Positions 12,501 to 23,735 of a stretch of DNA of 64,000 nt are shown here, one piece after another. Every line of letters starts with the position of its first letter. Position 1 is the stretch's first letter. Made by a program: the position numbers and the translations under genes. The DNA lies in assembly GCF_030463565.1 (NCBI RefSeq), contig NC_134656.1:625001-689000 (forward strand), given 5' to 3'. The notes beneath the pieces are model-generated. The model saw nothing but the letters and a program-made list of their open reading frames with translations, searched no databases and had not been told where the DNA came from. The stretch comes from Pelecanus crispus. Lineage: Eukaryota; Chordata; Aves; Pelecaniformes; Pelecanidae.

Positions 12501-13299
12501 TTTGGTTCTGTGGTGTTTGGCTGTGTGCATGGATGGGCAAGACCTTGGTCAGGGTCTGGTATCCTCTGTCTGAAGACAAGGAATTTGTAGTTAGATTTGA
12601 ACTGGTGTGTTTTCTTCCCTATGGGTTAAAAGCACTTGTAGATTGGGGAATTGGTCTCCGCTTGACAAAAATCCTCATTTGGGATGCTTGGACAACAAAC
12701 AGGTTAAACCCAGGGTTAGGAATGTTTAGCAGTTGTGTAGCAGCCCCTGACCTTCCCTGATGATACTCGGCATTGAAAGGGACTGGGAAAGCTGGTGTTG
12801 TCCAGGACTGGTTTAAATTTCTTGGGCTGAGAGAGGCCAGCTGTTGGGATAACAGAGGAGTTGGGAAGAACACCTGGCTTCTAAATGGTTAGAGCCAGGG
12901 AACGGGTACTGCCTCGGGGTGCTAGTGTCTGCTTGGGCTTGTGCTGCTTAGTGACGAGAGCAGGACGTTCCTGCTACGGTCTCCGTTTGCTACAAAAGCT
13001 TTTAAAGAGGGGTTGGTAGGTGTCCATGGTGCAAAGCTTTAACCCTGGGGATGGGGAGAAAAACCATCAATGCTCCTTGCATAAATTCCCATTCCGTTGT
13101 TTGCAGTGGATGCAGATTTAGATTCTGCTGTGGTATCTGCAAGAGAAGGTGCCCATCGCTCGTTAGTATCTCACTCAAAGCCTGTTGTCTGTCTGCTTTC
13201 TCCCCCACAGAGTACGCGGAGAACATCGGGGATGGGAAGAACCAGGAGTTTCGGGAGAGCGAGCAGAAGCGGATCCTGGATCTGCTGGAGAATTTCTGA
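1..13299 (+). CDS. CTNNBL1: CTNNBL1, 3' part of gene (last four coding exons)
   Basis: Beta-catenin-like protein 1 is a nuclear armadillo-type repeat protein of the Prp19/CDC5L spliceosome-associated complex; in mammals it also binds the deaminase AID and nuclear localisation signals. Only the 3' part is in the window: four coding segments at 544-624, 7029-7166, 7785-7857 and 13211-13299. Joined, they give 126 residues ending in LLENF and a TGA stop, about the C-terminal quarter of the human protein (563 residues as I recall). Reading phase is kept at every junction (0, 0, then 1), and all introns begin GT and end AG. Landmarks are VDRLMEL, YLRRLDAG, YIMAEICN, RGSSIKIV and EYAENIGDG. No frameshift or premature stop is present, so the copy looks functional. 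The upstream exons and promoter lie to the left of position 1. Confidence 0.95.
544..624 (+). CDS. CTNNBL1: CTNNBL1 coding exon, fourth from the end
   Basis: Twenty-seven codons run from VDRLMEL to DGEKH between an acceptor CAG (541-543) and a donor GTATGT (625). Both borders fall between codons (phase 0). The encoded helix belongs to the C-terminal armadillo-like region and matches the family closely, with only conservative changes compared with the human sequence as I recall it. Confidence 0.95.
625..7028 (+). other. CTNNBL1: CTNNBL1 intron, about 6.4 kb
   Basis: Moderately AT-rich intron with donor GTATGT and acceptor TTTTCAG. It contains a 17-base A run at 4929-4945 and, near its 3' end, an unexplained open block on the opposite strand (about 6109-6744, listed separately). 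Smaller antisense open frames of about 100 codons at 3470-4486 are within what chance allows. I recognise no other gene or repeat. Confidence 0.8.
6109..6744 (-). CDS. Unidentified antisense open block with a poly(A) signal, inside a CTNNBL1 intron
   Basis: On the minus strand one frame is open from 6744 to 6067, about 226 codons, in moderately AT-rich intron DNA. The longest Met-started part begins at 6720 (MEQTNVSIIYKFF). Its first half is ordinary in composition, with stretches such as SFTGHLRVLLSS and DLSGFQLHYRLM; the second half is S/P/R/K-rich. A second frame, open from 6557, ends at a TAA at 6171-6173 with a plausible tail (SSEELPPEK, PPSIFMETDRPK). That stop is followed by AATAAA at 6114-6109. 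A 1-base shift from the first frame to the second would give an ordinary 3' end. A weak acceptor (ending GAG at about 6739) precedes the block. I do not recognise the protein. It could be the 3' exon of a nested antisense gene, a decayed retrocopy or chance. Confidence 0.3.
7029..7166 (+). CDS. CTNNBL1: CTNNBL1 coding exon, third from the end
   Basis: Forty-six codons from DMVRRGEII to CNANVPQ lie between acceptor TTTTCAG and donor GTAAAG. Both borders are phase 0. The helical segments FYLRRLDAGLFVLQ and YIMAEICN are highly conserved in vertebrate CTNNBL1. An ATG occurs at the second codon, but this is an internal exon and not a start. Confidence 0.97.
7167..7784 (+). other. CTNNBL1: CTNNBL1 intron, 618 bp
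   Basis: Donor GTAAAG and acceptor CCCATCAG bound this short intron. I see no embedded gene, repeat or obvious regulatory element. Confidence 0.85.
7785..7857 (+). CDS. CTNNBL1: CTNNBL1 coding exon, second from the end
   Basis: The 73-nt exon encodes IRQRVHQIL to RHILK plus the first base of a glutamate codon (phase 1). The donor is GTGAGT at 7858. The G joins the AG at the start of the next exon to give E of EYAENIG, as expected for the family. Confidence 0.96.
7858..13210 (+). other. CTNNBL1: CTNNBL1 last intron, about 5.35 kb
   Basis: Donor GTGAGT, acceptor CCCCCACAG. It includes a small GC-rich patch at about 8460-8620 and T or A/T runs near 10887-10897 and 10960-10970. An antisense open block at about 10209-10570 is listed separately. 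Two similar ATAAATATTAAA motifs occur at about 12001 and 12185. No family-recognisable exon other than CTNNBL1 was found. Confidence 0.75.
10209..10570 (-). CDS. Unidentified antisense open block in the last CTNNBL1 intron
   Basis: Two overlapping minus-strand frames are open for more than 110 codons. Frame A (ATG at 10544, preceded by an acceptor-like CAG) runs 112 codons to a donor-like CAA|GTAATG at 10209/10208. It is P/H/D/Q-rich (QSPPQKHPPSQG). Frame B ends at a TAA at 10223-10225 and has the more coding-like codon choice, with mostly G or C in third positions and stretches such as EYRYLERSVPPFP. If frame A were spliced at its donor to a GAG acceptor at about 6739, the reading frame would continue into the antisense block at 6.1-6.74 kb. 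I recognise neither product. The double openness also fits a locally GC-rich, stop-poor stretch, so this is a weak candidate. Confidence 0.2.
13211..13299 (+). CDS. CTNNBL1: CTNNBL1 terminal coding exon with stop
   Basis: Acceptor CCCCCACAG is followed by AG TAC GCG GAG, completing the split glutamate codon. The exon encodes EYAENIGDG to ILDLLENF and ends with TGA at 13297-13299. The C-terminus has the expected family ending with no extension. Confidence 0.96.
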
Positions 13300-13465
13300 G
13301 GACTCGGGGGCCAAATTCTGTGTCTGCCCACAAGGACACGGCATCTGGTTCTCCCTCCTTCTGCTGCCCTCCTCCAGCCTTGATTGCACGATAAAAGTCA
13401 TGTTTCTATGAAACTGCTTCTGAATGGGATTTTGGAGATATTAAAGATAGTTTGCTTTCTTTTTT
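13300..13465 (+). terminator. CTNNBL1: CTNNBL1 3' UTR and candidate poly(A) signals
   Basis: After the stop codon a GATAAA hexamer at 13390-13395 and an ATTAAA at 13440-13445 are candidate polyadenylation signals. The second is followed by a TTTGCTTTC/T-run element. A canonical AATAAA occurs only at 13945-13950. The sequence alone does not show which is used. Confidence 0.5.
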
Positions 13466-16400
13466 TTTTTTTAAATTCCTTGTTTGTTATTTAAGTAGTC
13501 TGCTGTGAGTGGGATTGCAGCCGCATACCTTGCGTTAGGGCAGCTCTAGATTTCCACCCCAACCCCAAATCAAACTGCGGCAATCAGTGTGAAACAATGC
13601 AACAGTAAAGGCATTAGAGGGAGGATAGAGAGGAAGCCCAGATAGCTCAGAGATTGTTAGCGAGTTATTCTAGCCTGATACGTTAATGAAAACGTACAAC
13701 GCGCTGCACTGACCTAAACTGGGGAGGCTGAGGCATTGGTGTGTGTCTGGTTCAACTGTTCTGCAGTGGCAGAGGGAAACCAGGAATCAACCACGTTAGC
13801 CATTCCTGCTAAATCTTCCCAAAGGTGAGTCAGAATCAAAGGCAAACTTTGGCAGGAGCCAGTCGGCCGTCACCCCTCCTGAAAGGGATGTCGGAGTGAG
13901 CCTGTCCAGGTTATACTCAAAACCAAGAGGGGATGTAAGCAATCAATAAAATGCCCAAATTCCACTGATGCCCTTTAGGTCTTGGCTGTGCTTGTTCTGT
14001 AGAAAATCAGTATTCTGATTCTTGAACTGGGAGTCTGGCTTTTTATAGCAGCAATAAGTTCACCAATAGGAGAGGGAAAACCCCACTCCTGCAGCCTTTT
14101 GCAGGAGCGCTCTGGGAGCTGCAGCAAGACCAAGTGATTTGCCTCTGACCGACTTACTGATTGCGGTGGAACAGACCGCAGCTCATTTTTCTGTTACCCT
14201 TCTGCACTTGCAGTGTAATTTCAGATGTCAGCGTGCCAAACCCCACTGCTTCTCCGAGCAGTGACTCCCAGCTGGGACAAGAAGGAGCTGAGAATATTTT
14301 CCCGCATCCTCTTTTCTTCTGCTAAAGTTAATGACTGTCATCGCAAAACATCGCAGCTCCAGCAAGCTGGGCCTTGCCTAATTTAGAGAGATTTGCATGC
14401 TGGCAGCATTCATTTTTTATCTCCAAGAAAAATGCATTGTCAGGGAAGCTTAAAGGCTTCCTTCAATCATGACTGCGTAGGCTCTGCTGGCCTGGGTGCT
14501 ATCAAACACTGTTATTCAGGGGATCAACATGGAAGTCATGGTTTCAGCAGCCACAAAAAGCTGCAAAAATACATCTCTGGTGCAGAACTTGTTTGAATTC
14601 CTCGTTTCTTTCTTCTATTTTCAACCCACTTTCTTAAAGGTGTTTTTTCCTTAATCTTTCAGATGTGTTTAGTTTTTTTACTTTGCTTGAGTCTGGGAAT
14701 TGTTCCCTTTCCACACCACAGGCAGTGGATTTGTGGGCAAAGCTGCTCTCTGGTTTTCCTCCTGGCAGATGATCTGCTGTGTCCCGTCTCGTGAGAAGCC
14801 GAGGAGAAAGGGAGGAGGTGTGAGGAAGGAGGTTTGAGGCAGAGCAGAGGGGAACTTAATGAACGTGAAACAGCTTTGACTGAAAAGTAGTGGCCGTGTA
14901 TCTGGCGGGGAAGAGGGCAGGGAGGATCTTGAAAATAGTACTATAAACTGCTTGAGTGCAAGGTAAGGGTTTGGTTTTTTTTTTTTTAAAATCTAAATGT
15001 ACCGTCTTTAATCCAATTTCACTCGATTTGCTGCACACGTGCGCATGTGTGTGGTCATTTCGGTGCACGGTTAGTGAGCTGGTGCGCGTGTGCGGTGCAC
15101 GATCGCGGCTCTGAGTCGGCTCCTCTCAGATGGGGAAAATCTCCAGCGGCGTCTGGCGGCAGCGAAAACCCCTCTCCCGTGTTGCTGCTTCGGCTGGGCT
15201 TCTGCTTTCAGAAAGCAAATTTCTCCTCCTCTACCATTTCCATTCTAGATGCGTTAGCTGGGTTACCAAACATGGAGACTCTGGGCTGGAAATCATTCCC
15301 TGCTCTGATGGCTGGCCGGCTCGCTTTCCGGGAGCGGTGCTGCTGGAGGGAGCTCAGGCTGCTCGTAATGAATGTTCCTCTTGTATAAGACAGCTTTTCT
15401 TTGACTGGGGTTTTTTTTTTCCCTTTTTGTAATTTGTTAGCTCTTCAAAGCGCTTCCCCAAATCCTTTAAGTCCCTGGGTAGTTCACTGAGAGAATCGGC
15501 ACTGAGGCAGTGGTGGTTTAACGTGGCGCGTCCCCCGCGGTGGCGCGGGGTGCTGCTGCTTCGGCTGGGCTGAGCGCCGCTCTTGGAGCGGGCGTGCGCG
15601 CTAGGGACGAGCCCGAGCTTTAACGACTCTCGCCGGGCTGTTTCAGGGTACTTTTCCTCTGGGTTTTTTCACTTGCTCGGTGTCGGTGGCTGCCGCGGTG
15701 GGTTGTGCCAGCGGACGCTTGCTGTGAGTATTCGCGCCAAGGGGCGGGGTGGAAGAACCCAAGGCTTCGTGCCGCGGCGTGTGGGTTCGCTGGACGGCTG
15801 CGATGGCAGCGGCAGCTCCTGTGCTGGTGGACGGGCTGGCCTTGGGAGAAGGAACACTGCGGAGGAGCGTTTTCACTTTTTTCCTTCCTGAGCCGAAGGA
15901 GATATTTGTGGGGATTAAAAAAAGGTAAAATGCCCGTGCCTACCTGAGCACAGCCCAACCATCGCGTGCGTCTGTGATAGATAAGGATGCTCCAGATGTT
16001 GCTGAGGAATTAGCACAGAGCTTGTTATTGCAAGTCAGGCTTTTACAAGATGGATGATGAATTATTCTCTCCTCCTAATTTCCAAACTCTTTCAGAGGAA
16101 GGAACCCCACTGCAGAGAAGTCAGGATCCTCTGCCTGGCAGTCCCGGTGCACCGGAGGGACTGAAGGCAGCTCCCTGCCCCGTCTGGGACGTATGAAACC
16201 CGTTATCTGTACAAAACCCTGGTAAAGCATAAAAACCCCCTTTGGCATCCCCAGGGCCCGATGGGTGTTGGTGAGCGGGGGTGCTGCGTCGGGGTCTGGC
16301 TCTCCAGCCTCCCAGGCCGGCACGGGCGGGCGATCGGAGCCCCCCGCTCCCAGCGCCGTCCCTATCCACGGCTGGGAGATGGGCTTGGAGAAATCCCTGC

Positions 16401-16475
16401 TCCGTAAATGTTTTTAGCAGGTAAATAACGAAATTTGGTGAGGAGAGGGAGGTGCACTGGAAAAGGGTGATGACC

Positions 16476-16555
16476 AATTTTAAAATTTATTTTAATTTTA
16501 ATTTTTATTTAAATTTTTTTAATTTTAAAATTAATTTTAAAATTTTAATTTATTA
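16476..16555. repeat. 80-bp pure A/T tract with perfect palindrome
   Basis: Every base from 16476 to 16555 is A or T, in blocks of TTTTAAAA and TTTAATTTT type, although the flanking DNA is GC-rich. Positions 16521-16544 form a perfect 24-bp palindrome centred on TTAA. It is a low-complexity tract that could extrude a cruciform or unwind easily. Confidence 0.9.
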
Positions 16556-17713
16556 CTCGTGATCTTGGTTCGGGCCTGGGGGAGCGGAGCTGCTCTCTCA
16601 GAAGCAGGTTTTATCCGTGGGGCGCCTGGGGCAGGGAGGGTGCTTCGTGCCTCTCCTGCGGTCGGGGGAGCCTTCGGCACCCGGCACCGCCGTGCACCTC
16701 TGCCCCAACCGGGAGCACCGCTGCCGGGCGACGCCGGATCCCCTGCCTTGGTCCTTGGCATGGGCTGGGTGCCCACCTGGGCCCGCTGTTATTAATTAAG
16801 ATAATTATTCAGCTTAATGTGCTGCTGCAGGCCAGCGCATTTCTGCTGTAACGCTGAGCAGTGCGGAAAAGCCTTGGAGGTGTGAGGACGGGCGCCGTGA
16901 GCCTTGGCAGCTGTGGAGAATGTTGTTGCTGTAATTGGGGGAGGATTAAAGGGTTGAGCTAATAACAGTGCATTTTCCTAATGGGCATTTGTAGGTTGTG
17001 GACAGTGGGGTTTGTTCCCTGCTTTAACCCCTTCTGATTTTTTTGACCCTGAGTTTCAGTCCAGGGGAGCAGCAGCATCACTTGGATTTTGGGCTAAATG
17101 TTTTTTGGGAGCGGGGCGAGGGAGCGGCGCAGACCCCAGGCAGCGCCCGGCGGGCTCCGAGCTGCTGGAGGCAATGGCGGGGACATCTCGCGAGGCGACA
17201 GGAACCGGGTGGCTTTGGTTCATCGGTGAGCCCTCGGCACGTCAAGCCACGCGTTCCCTCCCCTGCCCGCTCCGAGGCGGCCGTGTGCCGGCGGCGCCGC
17301 GTGGGACACGAGGCAGCCCCGAGGGCTCGGGGCGGTGGGACAGCTCGCGCTCGGGAGAGGCTGAAGCCTTCCCAAGGCAGGGATGGCCGGGGCGCGGCTG
17401 GGAAGAGCCCCGATGGGCGCTTTGGGCAGGACGCGGGGCTGATGCACCCGCTGCCGCCCGTGCTCTGCGTGCCGGGCTGGGCTGCGGCGCGGAGGCAGCG
17501 GAGCGTGCGGGGAGAGAGACCAATATTCGTCGCACCTCTCGTTGGGTCATGTTTTCTTGTCTCTGATTGTAAACAGATTTGACTAAAGAGGTAAATTAGA
17601 AGTTAATTAGAGGGAACATGATTGATGAGGCACTCTGGTGATGGGGAGGTAGGAAACTTGCACTGAGAGAAAGGAGAGGGGAGGGCGTTGTGCAGCAGGA
17701 GTCACCCTTTGCC

Positions 17714-17866
17714 CCCAGTGCTCCCCAGTGCTCCCCAGTGCTCCCCAGTGCTCCCCAGTGCTCCCCAGTGCCCTTTGCCCCAGTGCTCCCCAGTGCTCCC
17801 CAGTGCTCCCCAGTGCTCCCCAGTGCTCCCCAGTGCTCCCCAGTGCCCTTTGCCCCAGTGCTCCCC
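17714..17866 (+). repeat. 10-bp minisatellite (AGTGCTCCCC)n with spacers
   Basis: The decamer AGTGCTCCCC (or a rotation of it) is repeated with almost no divergence. It is interrupted twice by the same spacer, GTGCCCTTTGCCCC, so a cluster plus its spacer is itself repeated. The period of 10 keeps several frames open on both strands, so the long open frames across it are not genes. Confidence 0.92.
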
Positions 17867-20800
17867 CTTCCTGCCGCAGCGGGGCCCCGGGACGCGGTGT
17901 GGGGATCTGCTCCCCCCGGGAAGCTGCTTCAGGAGGGGATGCGAGCCCGTCACCTGGCATCTGGGCTCTGCCAGGGCGCTGAGCCGGGTCGCGATCCGGG
18001 TGCACGAGGCTGCTGAGCGCTAGTGGAGGATTTGGAACGCGGGAGAGCAGCGAGGGCCGGGGGAGAGGCTGTCCCCAGTTTGCAGGGCCATCGGCCTCCT
18101 CTGCGCTCCGTGCGGGGTTTGCCCAGGCCGGGTCCGGGCTCGGCTGGGGCTGGGGCGAGTCCTGGGGAGCCGGCGCGGGGAGGGACGGCGGAGGGATGGT
18201 TCCACCAGCCCCGTGGTGCGGAACGGGGTGGGAGCCCCAGTGCAGGCGGCCGGCGGCGCCGGGGAAGGCGTCAGACCCCAGCTGCAGAAGCGCTGGGTTC
18301 CTCGCGGCGGGAGCCGGCGGCACTTCCCGGCGGCCGCAGGAGACCGGCACCGTCCTTGCCGCGTGTCTGAATCCATCTTCAGCTCCGCTGCCGGCTGAGC
18401 CTCTCTAAATGGGGAGAAATGAGTGCAAATCATGACTGAGGAATATCTCTTGGCATCCCGGCAGAGAGACCCAGGCTGCACTGAATACGAGACACTGTCA
18501 AAATAGGGAAACAAACCTTCAGCAGCACAAATCAGTCACTTTACCTATTGATTTTTTTTTTTTTTTTTAAATAATTTCTTTCTTTTAAGACCTGGGTTTT
18601 AGGGAAGGCTTTTCTCACATGGCAGTAAATAATTTGGAGGGGGAAGGGGTGGTTGGTTTGGGGTTTTGTTGTTGTGGGTTTGGTTTTGGGTTGATTTTTT
18701 TTTTTTTTTAAACATTTGATTTCTTTGGTCCTTAAAACAATGGTTTGGAAAGAGGGAACTGCTGCCACAATGATTGACACCTGTGACAGCACTTCTCTCC
18801 GTCGGGAACCTGATGGTGGGTTCTGCGAAGGAGGAAGGAGTTAATGGACTGGAAATGGGCATGAATTGTTCTCCGAAGAAATAATTCTTTTCAAGTAATT
18901 TTCTTCTGAATTTTATGCTTTGGATAAGCTTGCCCTGCGCGGGGGTGGCTCTGGGCAGAGCCCTGTGACTCCCGAAGCCCTTACGCGGTGGTGGAGGATC
19001 CCACCGCCTTCCCCCGCGCTGCGCCGGGACCCCCGGGGCTTCCCGGAGCCGGGCAGGGGGACGGAGCCGACGCGTTTCCGTGCCCCAGGGACGCTCTGGC
19101 CCCGGTGCTCTCCCAGCTGGGTCGTGCCGCCGGGAAGGGCTGTGCCGGTAGTGGCACAAGGAGCCCGCGGCGGTGCTGGAGGCTGAACCCGGCGGCTGCT
19201 GTGTCTGGGCAGGGTTCCCTCCATACCCAAAGCCCTCTCCCGGGCCTGCCTCCCTGCGTGATTTGATTTAATTTTTATTATTTGCTTGTTGTTCCGGTGT
19301 GGTCGGGCTGTGTTTGCTCACCTGAGCTCCCACCCCGCTGCCTCCCTGGCTGCTTCTCTACGTCGGGGGTTTCCGAACGGGCGCTGTCTCCGTGGCTTAT
19401 TGCGCCCGGGATGATTTGTGGCGGAGAAGGTTGTAGTGTTGGATGTCGGTAGCGTTGTTTTCCTGCAGCGCACGCAGACCTTTGCAAATAATCTAATAAT
19501 GCAGGAATGTCAAACTTCAGCCGTGGAAGGAAATCCTTTTATACAGGGATTGTCAAGTCTCTAAACAAGTATCAGAAATGAGCTCGTATCAATGTGGAGG
19601 GTGTTTATTCTGCCCGTCAGAGAGATGAACAACCCAATCCACTCTCCCAGGCGGCCGCGGGCTCGAGCGTTGGCTCACGGACCTCGGGAGAGCTCCGAGC
19701 CCGGCCCTGCAGCTCATGGGGCTGGGGGTGCAGGACTGGCCGCCCTCGGGGAGCGGCGGGGGCGAGAGCAGCGGCGGGCAGGCAGCGGGGGCCGGAGGGC
19801 AAACATCCCGCCGAGCCCCCGAGCAGGGGTGCTGCGCCTTGGGGTGCCCCCGCACGAGCCCTTAGAAAGGTGAATTTCGAAATAATGCACAAGGCAAGCC
19901 TCAGCGCTTCAGTAGCCGTGGGGGTTTTTTTGGTTGGTTGTTGGTTTTTTCCTTCCTTAAGGAAAGCCTTAAGCTGAAGATGCAGTTGCTGGGTAGCTCT
20001 GCTGCCGAAAGAAAGCGCGGGGTCTGGATTGCGTCAGAAGGAACATGAGCGGCACTTCCTTGCCCGCAGGAAGGACTGACCCCATCTCGCCTTGGTGCTG
20101 GGGGTTCCTGGGGAGTGCTGGGCCAGGGCTGCGCCCCGGCGAGGGGATCCTCCCGCCTGCCCCGGGGATCTGGGTCCTCCCGGGGCCCGGTCAGGGCGAT
20201 CCCCTGGGAGGTGCCACTGATGTGGCTGGGCCCCCCCTTGCAACCTCTCCTCCAGCTCTTCGGAGCTTCACTGCAACCTGCAGCGCCGCGGGCTCGCCTT
20301 TGCTGCCCAGCAGATGGGCATCGCAGGGAAAGCATGGGCGCGTGAGCTGCGATCGCGGCGGATGCGGTGCCGCCGGGGTCTTTCTGGTGTTGCTGCGTGG
20401 AAACGGCCGCTGGATTCCCCCCCTCTTGCAGATGCCGATCCTGAGCAGAACCAACGGCACAAGCGAAATGAAGCGGTCGGCAGAAAACCCGGCGCTAACG
20501 GAGATAAGGAACGTTTCATCCTTGAGAGCGAGTCCCCGGGCACATTCGGCTGGAACAGGAGCCCTGCAAGGGAGGTGCCAGCTATGTCAGAGCAATAGCG
20601 AGTGTGCAGATAAGGGACCTCGTTACGCGGCGAGCGCCGGCGTCTCTCTGGTCCGGGAGCTGCTGGCTCTGCTCTCGCTTCTGTGTGCGAGCGACCTTCC
20701 CTCCTATCCCTGTCAGACACACAGGGGTTCATCAGGGCTGCGTGGCTGCAACAGCAGACAGCATCTGCTCTGGGCCTTTTCACTGGTGAATTAAAATTGA

Positions 20801-23024
20801 GGAGGAAAATGAAACGTTCCAAGTGCGCCCGAGACGCGCGGGTGCTTGGCTCTTCCCCTTCCCCGCCTGCTCGGTGTCCATTTGTCATCCCGCTCTGGTG
20901 GCAGAAAATCAGCTGGAAATGGGACTTAATTCAGGCTCTGTACCTGGAGGTGTTCCCAGCTCCAAGAGGAATTTATGCTCTCTTTGCTTCCTCGGGGCGT
21001 GATTTAAATCTCCCTGAAGACCCCGGCAGGTTTCAGCCCTCGAGTGCAGCCCCGCAGCCTCAGCGCTCGCTGTCCTGCCCGGCTGGGGGGGCCGTGCCGC
21101 CCCTCGGGACGGGGGCGCGGGAGCTGGGCTCGGGACGGGGACCCGTGCCCGGGACACACGGTCCCCGCTGGGTGACACCCCTGGCTCCGGCCGCACCCGC
21201 GGGTGGGTGCTTCGCAAAGTGGGGGTGTCGGGTCTGAGGGGGTACCGTCTGTAGGCACCGTTTCAGCCTGGGCCCGTGCAGGTCCCCAGGGACCCCAGGG
21301 CACGCAGCGGCCGCGAGAGCGTGCTGCCCGAACCGCGGGGCTCGCTCGTGCTTGGCCTTCGCTGCTCTTTCCTGCTGCAGCTGACCCTGTACCTGAGCCC
21401 CGTGTTTTGGTGCACGCGTGTTTTGGTGCACGCGTGCCTCTGGGCGATCGGATGCTTTTCCTTCGCTCAGGATCCAGCCCGGAGCCGCTCCCCGGAGGCA
21501 GCTGTAGTTGCTCGCTGGTCCCGGCCGGGGGGGCCGCGCTCCACCATCGCGGGGGGGCGGCTGGAGCCCGCTGCGGCCCACGGCAAGGGTCTCTGTGCTC
21601 AGAGCACGGAGCCCATCCCTGGGACCCCGCTGCGATGGTTGGGTGCGGGGGCTGCCCCCCCCGGGCGCAGCGGCTGGTGCCTCCCAAGCTCCTCCAGCAT
21701 CCTCCCGCTCCTTCCCAGTGCCGAGTGCCTGCCGCCGGCTTCCGGGAGCTTTCCCTTGGGAAGCCCGGAGCCCTTCACTGCTGTCCGAAAGTGGGACCCT
21801 CTGAACCCAACCAGCCACGGCCGCCGGGCGCCCGGGTCCCCCATTACCGCTGCTCCCTCCTTCCCGCAGCTTTTAACGATAGAGGGAGTAATGAACTTGG
21901 GCAGAGATCAATGCTCTCTGCTCTGATCCGGGCTTTATTCTGACATGCGGAAAACACCGCAGCAGCTAGAACTTTTTTAAAACTATTGATTTGTAACGCA
22001 GGTACGAGACGGTGCGGCTCCAGCAGTCGTGCGCGGGGCCCTCCCCCAGTCGGGGGACCCTGCCTCGCGGGGCGGTGGTGTGAAAAATGCTCCTGCTCTT
22101 TCTGCTGGAGGAACCCTGGTGAGGGAAGGGCGAAGAAATACAGTTTGCATTTTCAAGTCCAGTTTAAAGAATCTCTTTGTAGCAAGCATCTGTCATCTCA
22201 TGGCAGAAAACACCTGAAATAATCTGATTTTTACCGTTTAGCTAGAGAGCAAATATCCTTCAGATTGCTATGTAGCGCACAGATAATATCGGGTGAGTGA
22301 AGTCTGCATCTGTGCCTCCCCTTCAGCGATGAAGCTTGGTGTTTAGGGTGGAGATACGCTGCCTCCAGGCTCCTTTTTATGTTTTTAGACTTTTCGAAAT
22401 AGCTGTATAAACCGCATAGGTCACGGCGCCACGGTTCCGACCTGCTGCAAGGCGCGGGTTTGGGCAGGCGCTGGCGGTGGCACCGGATTTGGCCTCGAGC
22501 TTCACGCAGCCGAAGGCAGATCGGGATCTCGCCCTGTGCGCTCAACGCTGCTTGCGGCAGAGGCGTTGCCGTTCCCAGCCTGGCAGGGGGGTGTGCGGAG
22601 CCCCCTTCCCCCTGCCGGGAGGGCTGATTTTGGGAGCTCCCTGCCTGGTTGCGCTGCGCTGGCCAGGCCCCGGGGGCGGCTCTGAGCCCACGCCTGCCCA
22701 GGCCCCGGGATTTTCATTTTGAGACGGATGTGGGGCAGCGATCCCCGGCACACGCGGGGGGGTTGCACCTTTGCTCGTCCCTTAACGTTTAAAAACCGGG
22801 AGCCGGACCCCAGCCACGTCCGTGTGGCGGGGGGGGGTGGGTGTCCCGGCTCCCGTCCCCGCTCCCGGGGCTGCAGCGGGGAGCAGGCGAGGGTGCAGGA
22901 GCCGCGCACCCCCCCGAGTGCCCCAGCATCTCCCTTGCGTGGGAGCCGTGGCTTTCCCGGGGGGGTCACGGGCGTCCACCGGCCCCGCTTCCCGCGCCGC
23001 CCGGGGGGTGAAACGGGGGCGGTG

Positions 23025-23128
23025 GGCACCGCATCCCCCGGGAATCGCCTCACGGGCACCGCATCCCCCGGGAATGCCCCCACGGGCACCGCATCCCACG
23101 GGCACCGCATCCCACGGGCACCGCACCC
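23025..23128 (+). repeat. GC-rich tandem repeat upstream of VSTM2L
   Basis: Copies of CACGGGCACCGCATCCC are arranged in tandem, the first two followed by CCCGGGAAT and the later ones shortened. It lies about 0.85 kb upstream of the VSTM2L start codon in CpG-rich sequence. Confidence 0.85.
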
Positions 23129-23227
23129 CCCCGCAGGTGCCCCGGCCGCGGCGGGCGCTGTCCCGGGTGCTGAAGCCGGGACCGGCGGTGCCCGGGGGTC
23201 GCGGGGGCCGGGGTCCCTTCCTGCTGT

Positions 23228-23735
23228 GGGCCCCGTGGGTGCGGGCAGGGCGGTGCGTGGGGTCTCGCGGTCCTGAGGTGGGGGGGTCCCGACAGGGCGG
23301 TGTTTGGGGTCTCGCGTGGGCACGGTGGTCCCGGGGGTCCCGGCAGGGCGGTGCGTGGGGTCTCGGGGTCCGGGGGGGTCCCGGCAGGGCGGTGCGTGGG
23401 GTCTCGGGGTCCCGGGGGTCCCGGCAGGGCGGTGCGTGGGGTCTGCGTGGGCACGGTGGTCCCGGGGGGTCCCGGCAGGGCGGTGCGTGGGGTCTCGGGG
23501 TCCCGGGGGTCCCGGCAGGGCGGTGCGTGGGGTCTCGGGGTCCGGGGGGGTCCCGGCAGGGCGGTGCGTGGGGTCTCGGGGTCCCGGGGGTCCCGGCAGG
23601 GCGGTGCGTGGGGTCTGCGTGGGCACGGTGGTCCCGGGGGGTCCCGGCAGGGCGGTGCGTGGGGTCTCGGGGTCCCGGGGGTCCCGGCAGGGCGGTGCGT
23701 GGGGTCTCGGGGTCCCGGGGGTCCCGGCCCCGCCC
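23228..23735 (+). repeat. G-rich minisatellite with a 172-bp higher-order period at the VSTM2L promoter
   Basis: A unit of about 40 bp (core GGCAGGGCGGTGCGTGGGGT followed by a C/G tail) is repeated about eleven times. Some copies carry a longer variant with TGCGTGGGCACGGTGGT and others a GTCCGGGGGGG variant. These variants recur exactly 172 bp apart (CTGCGTGGG at 23443 and 23615; TCCGGGGGGG at about 23370 and 23542), so a four-unit block has been duplicated. It ends some 235 bp before the VSTM2L ATG. Many G runs suggest G-quadruplex potential on the coding strand. Confidence 0.93.

Noticed and set aside
12619-12873. A minus-strand frame after an acceptor-like CCCAACAG, considered as a further exon of an antisense gene
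   Set aside because: No donor at its end, codon use not clearly coding, and no identifiable homologue; not strong enough to list.
17607-18350. A 247-codon minus-strand frame with repeated GALGSTGEHW-type residues
   Set aside because: The repeat is simply the 10-bp minisatellite at 17714-17866 translated; the flanks are GC-rich and stop-poor.
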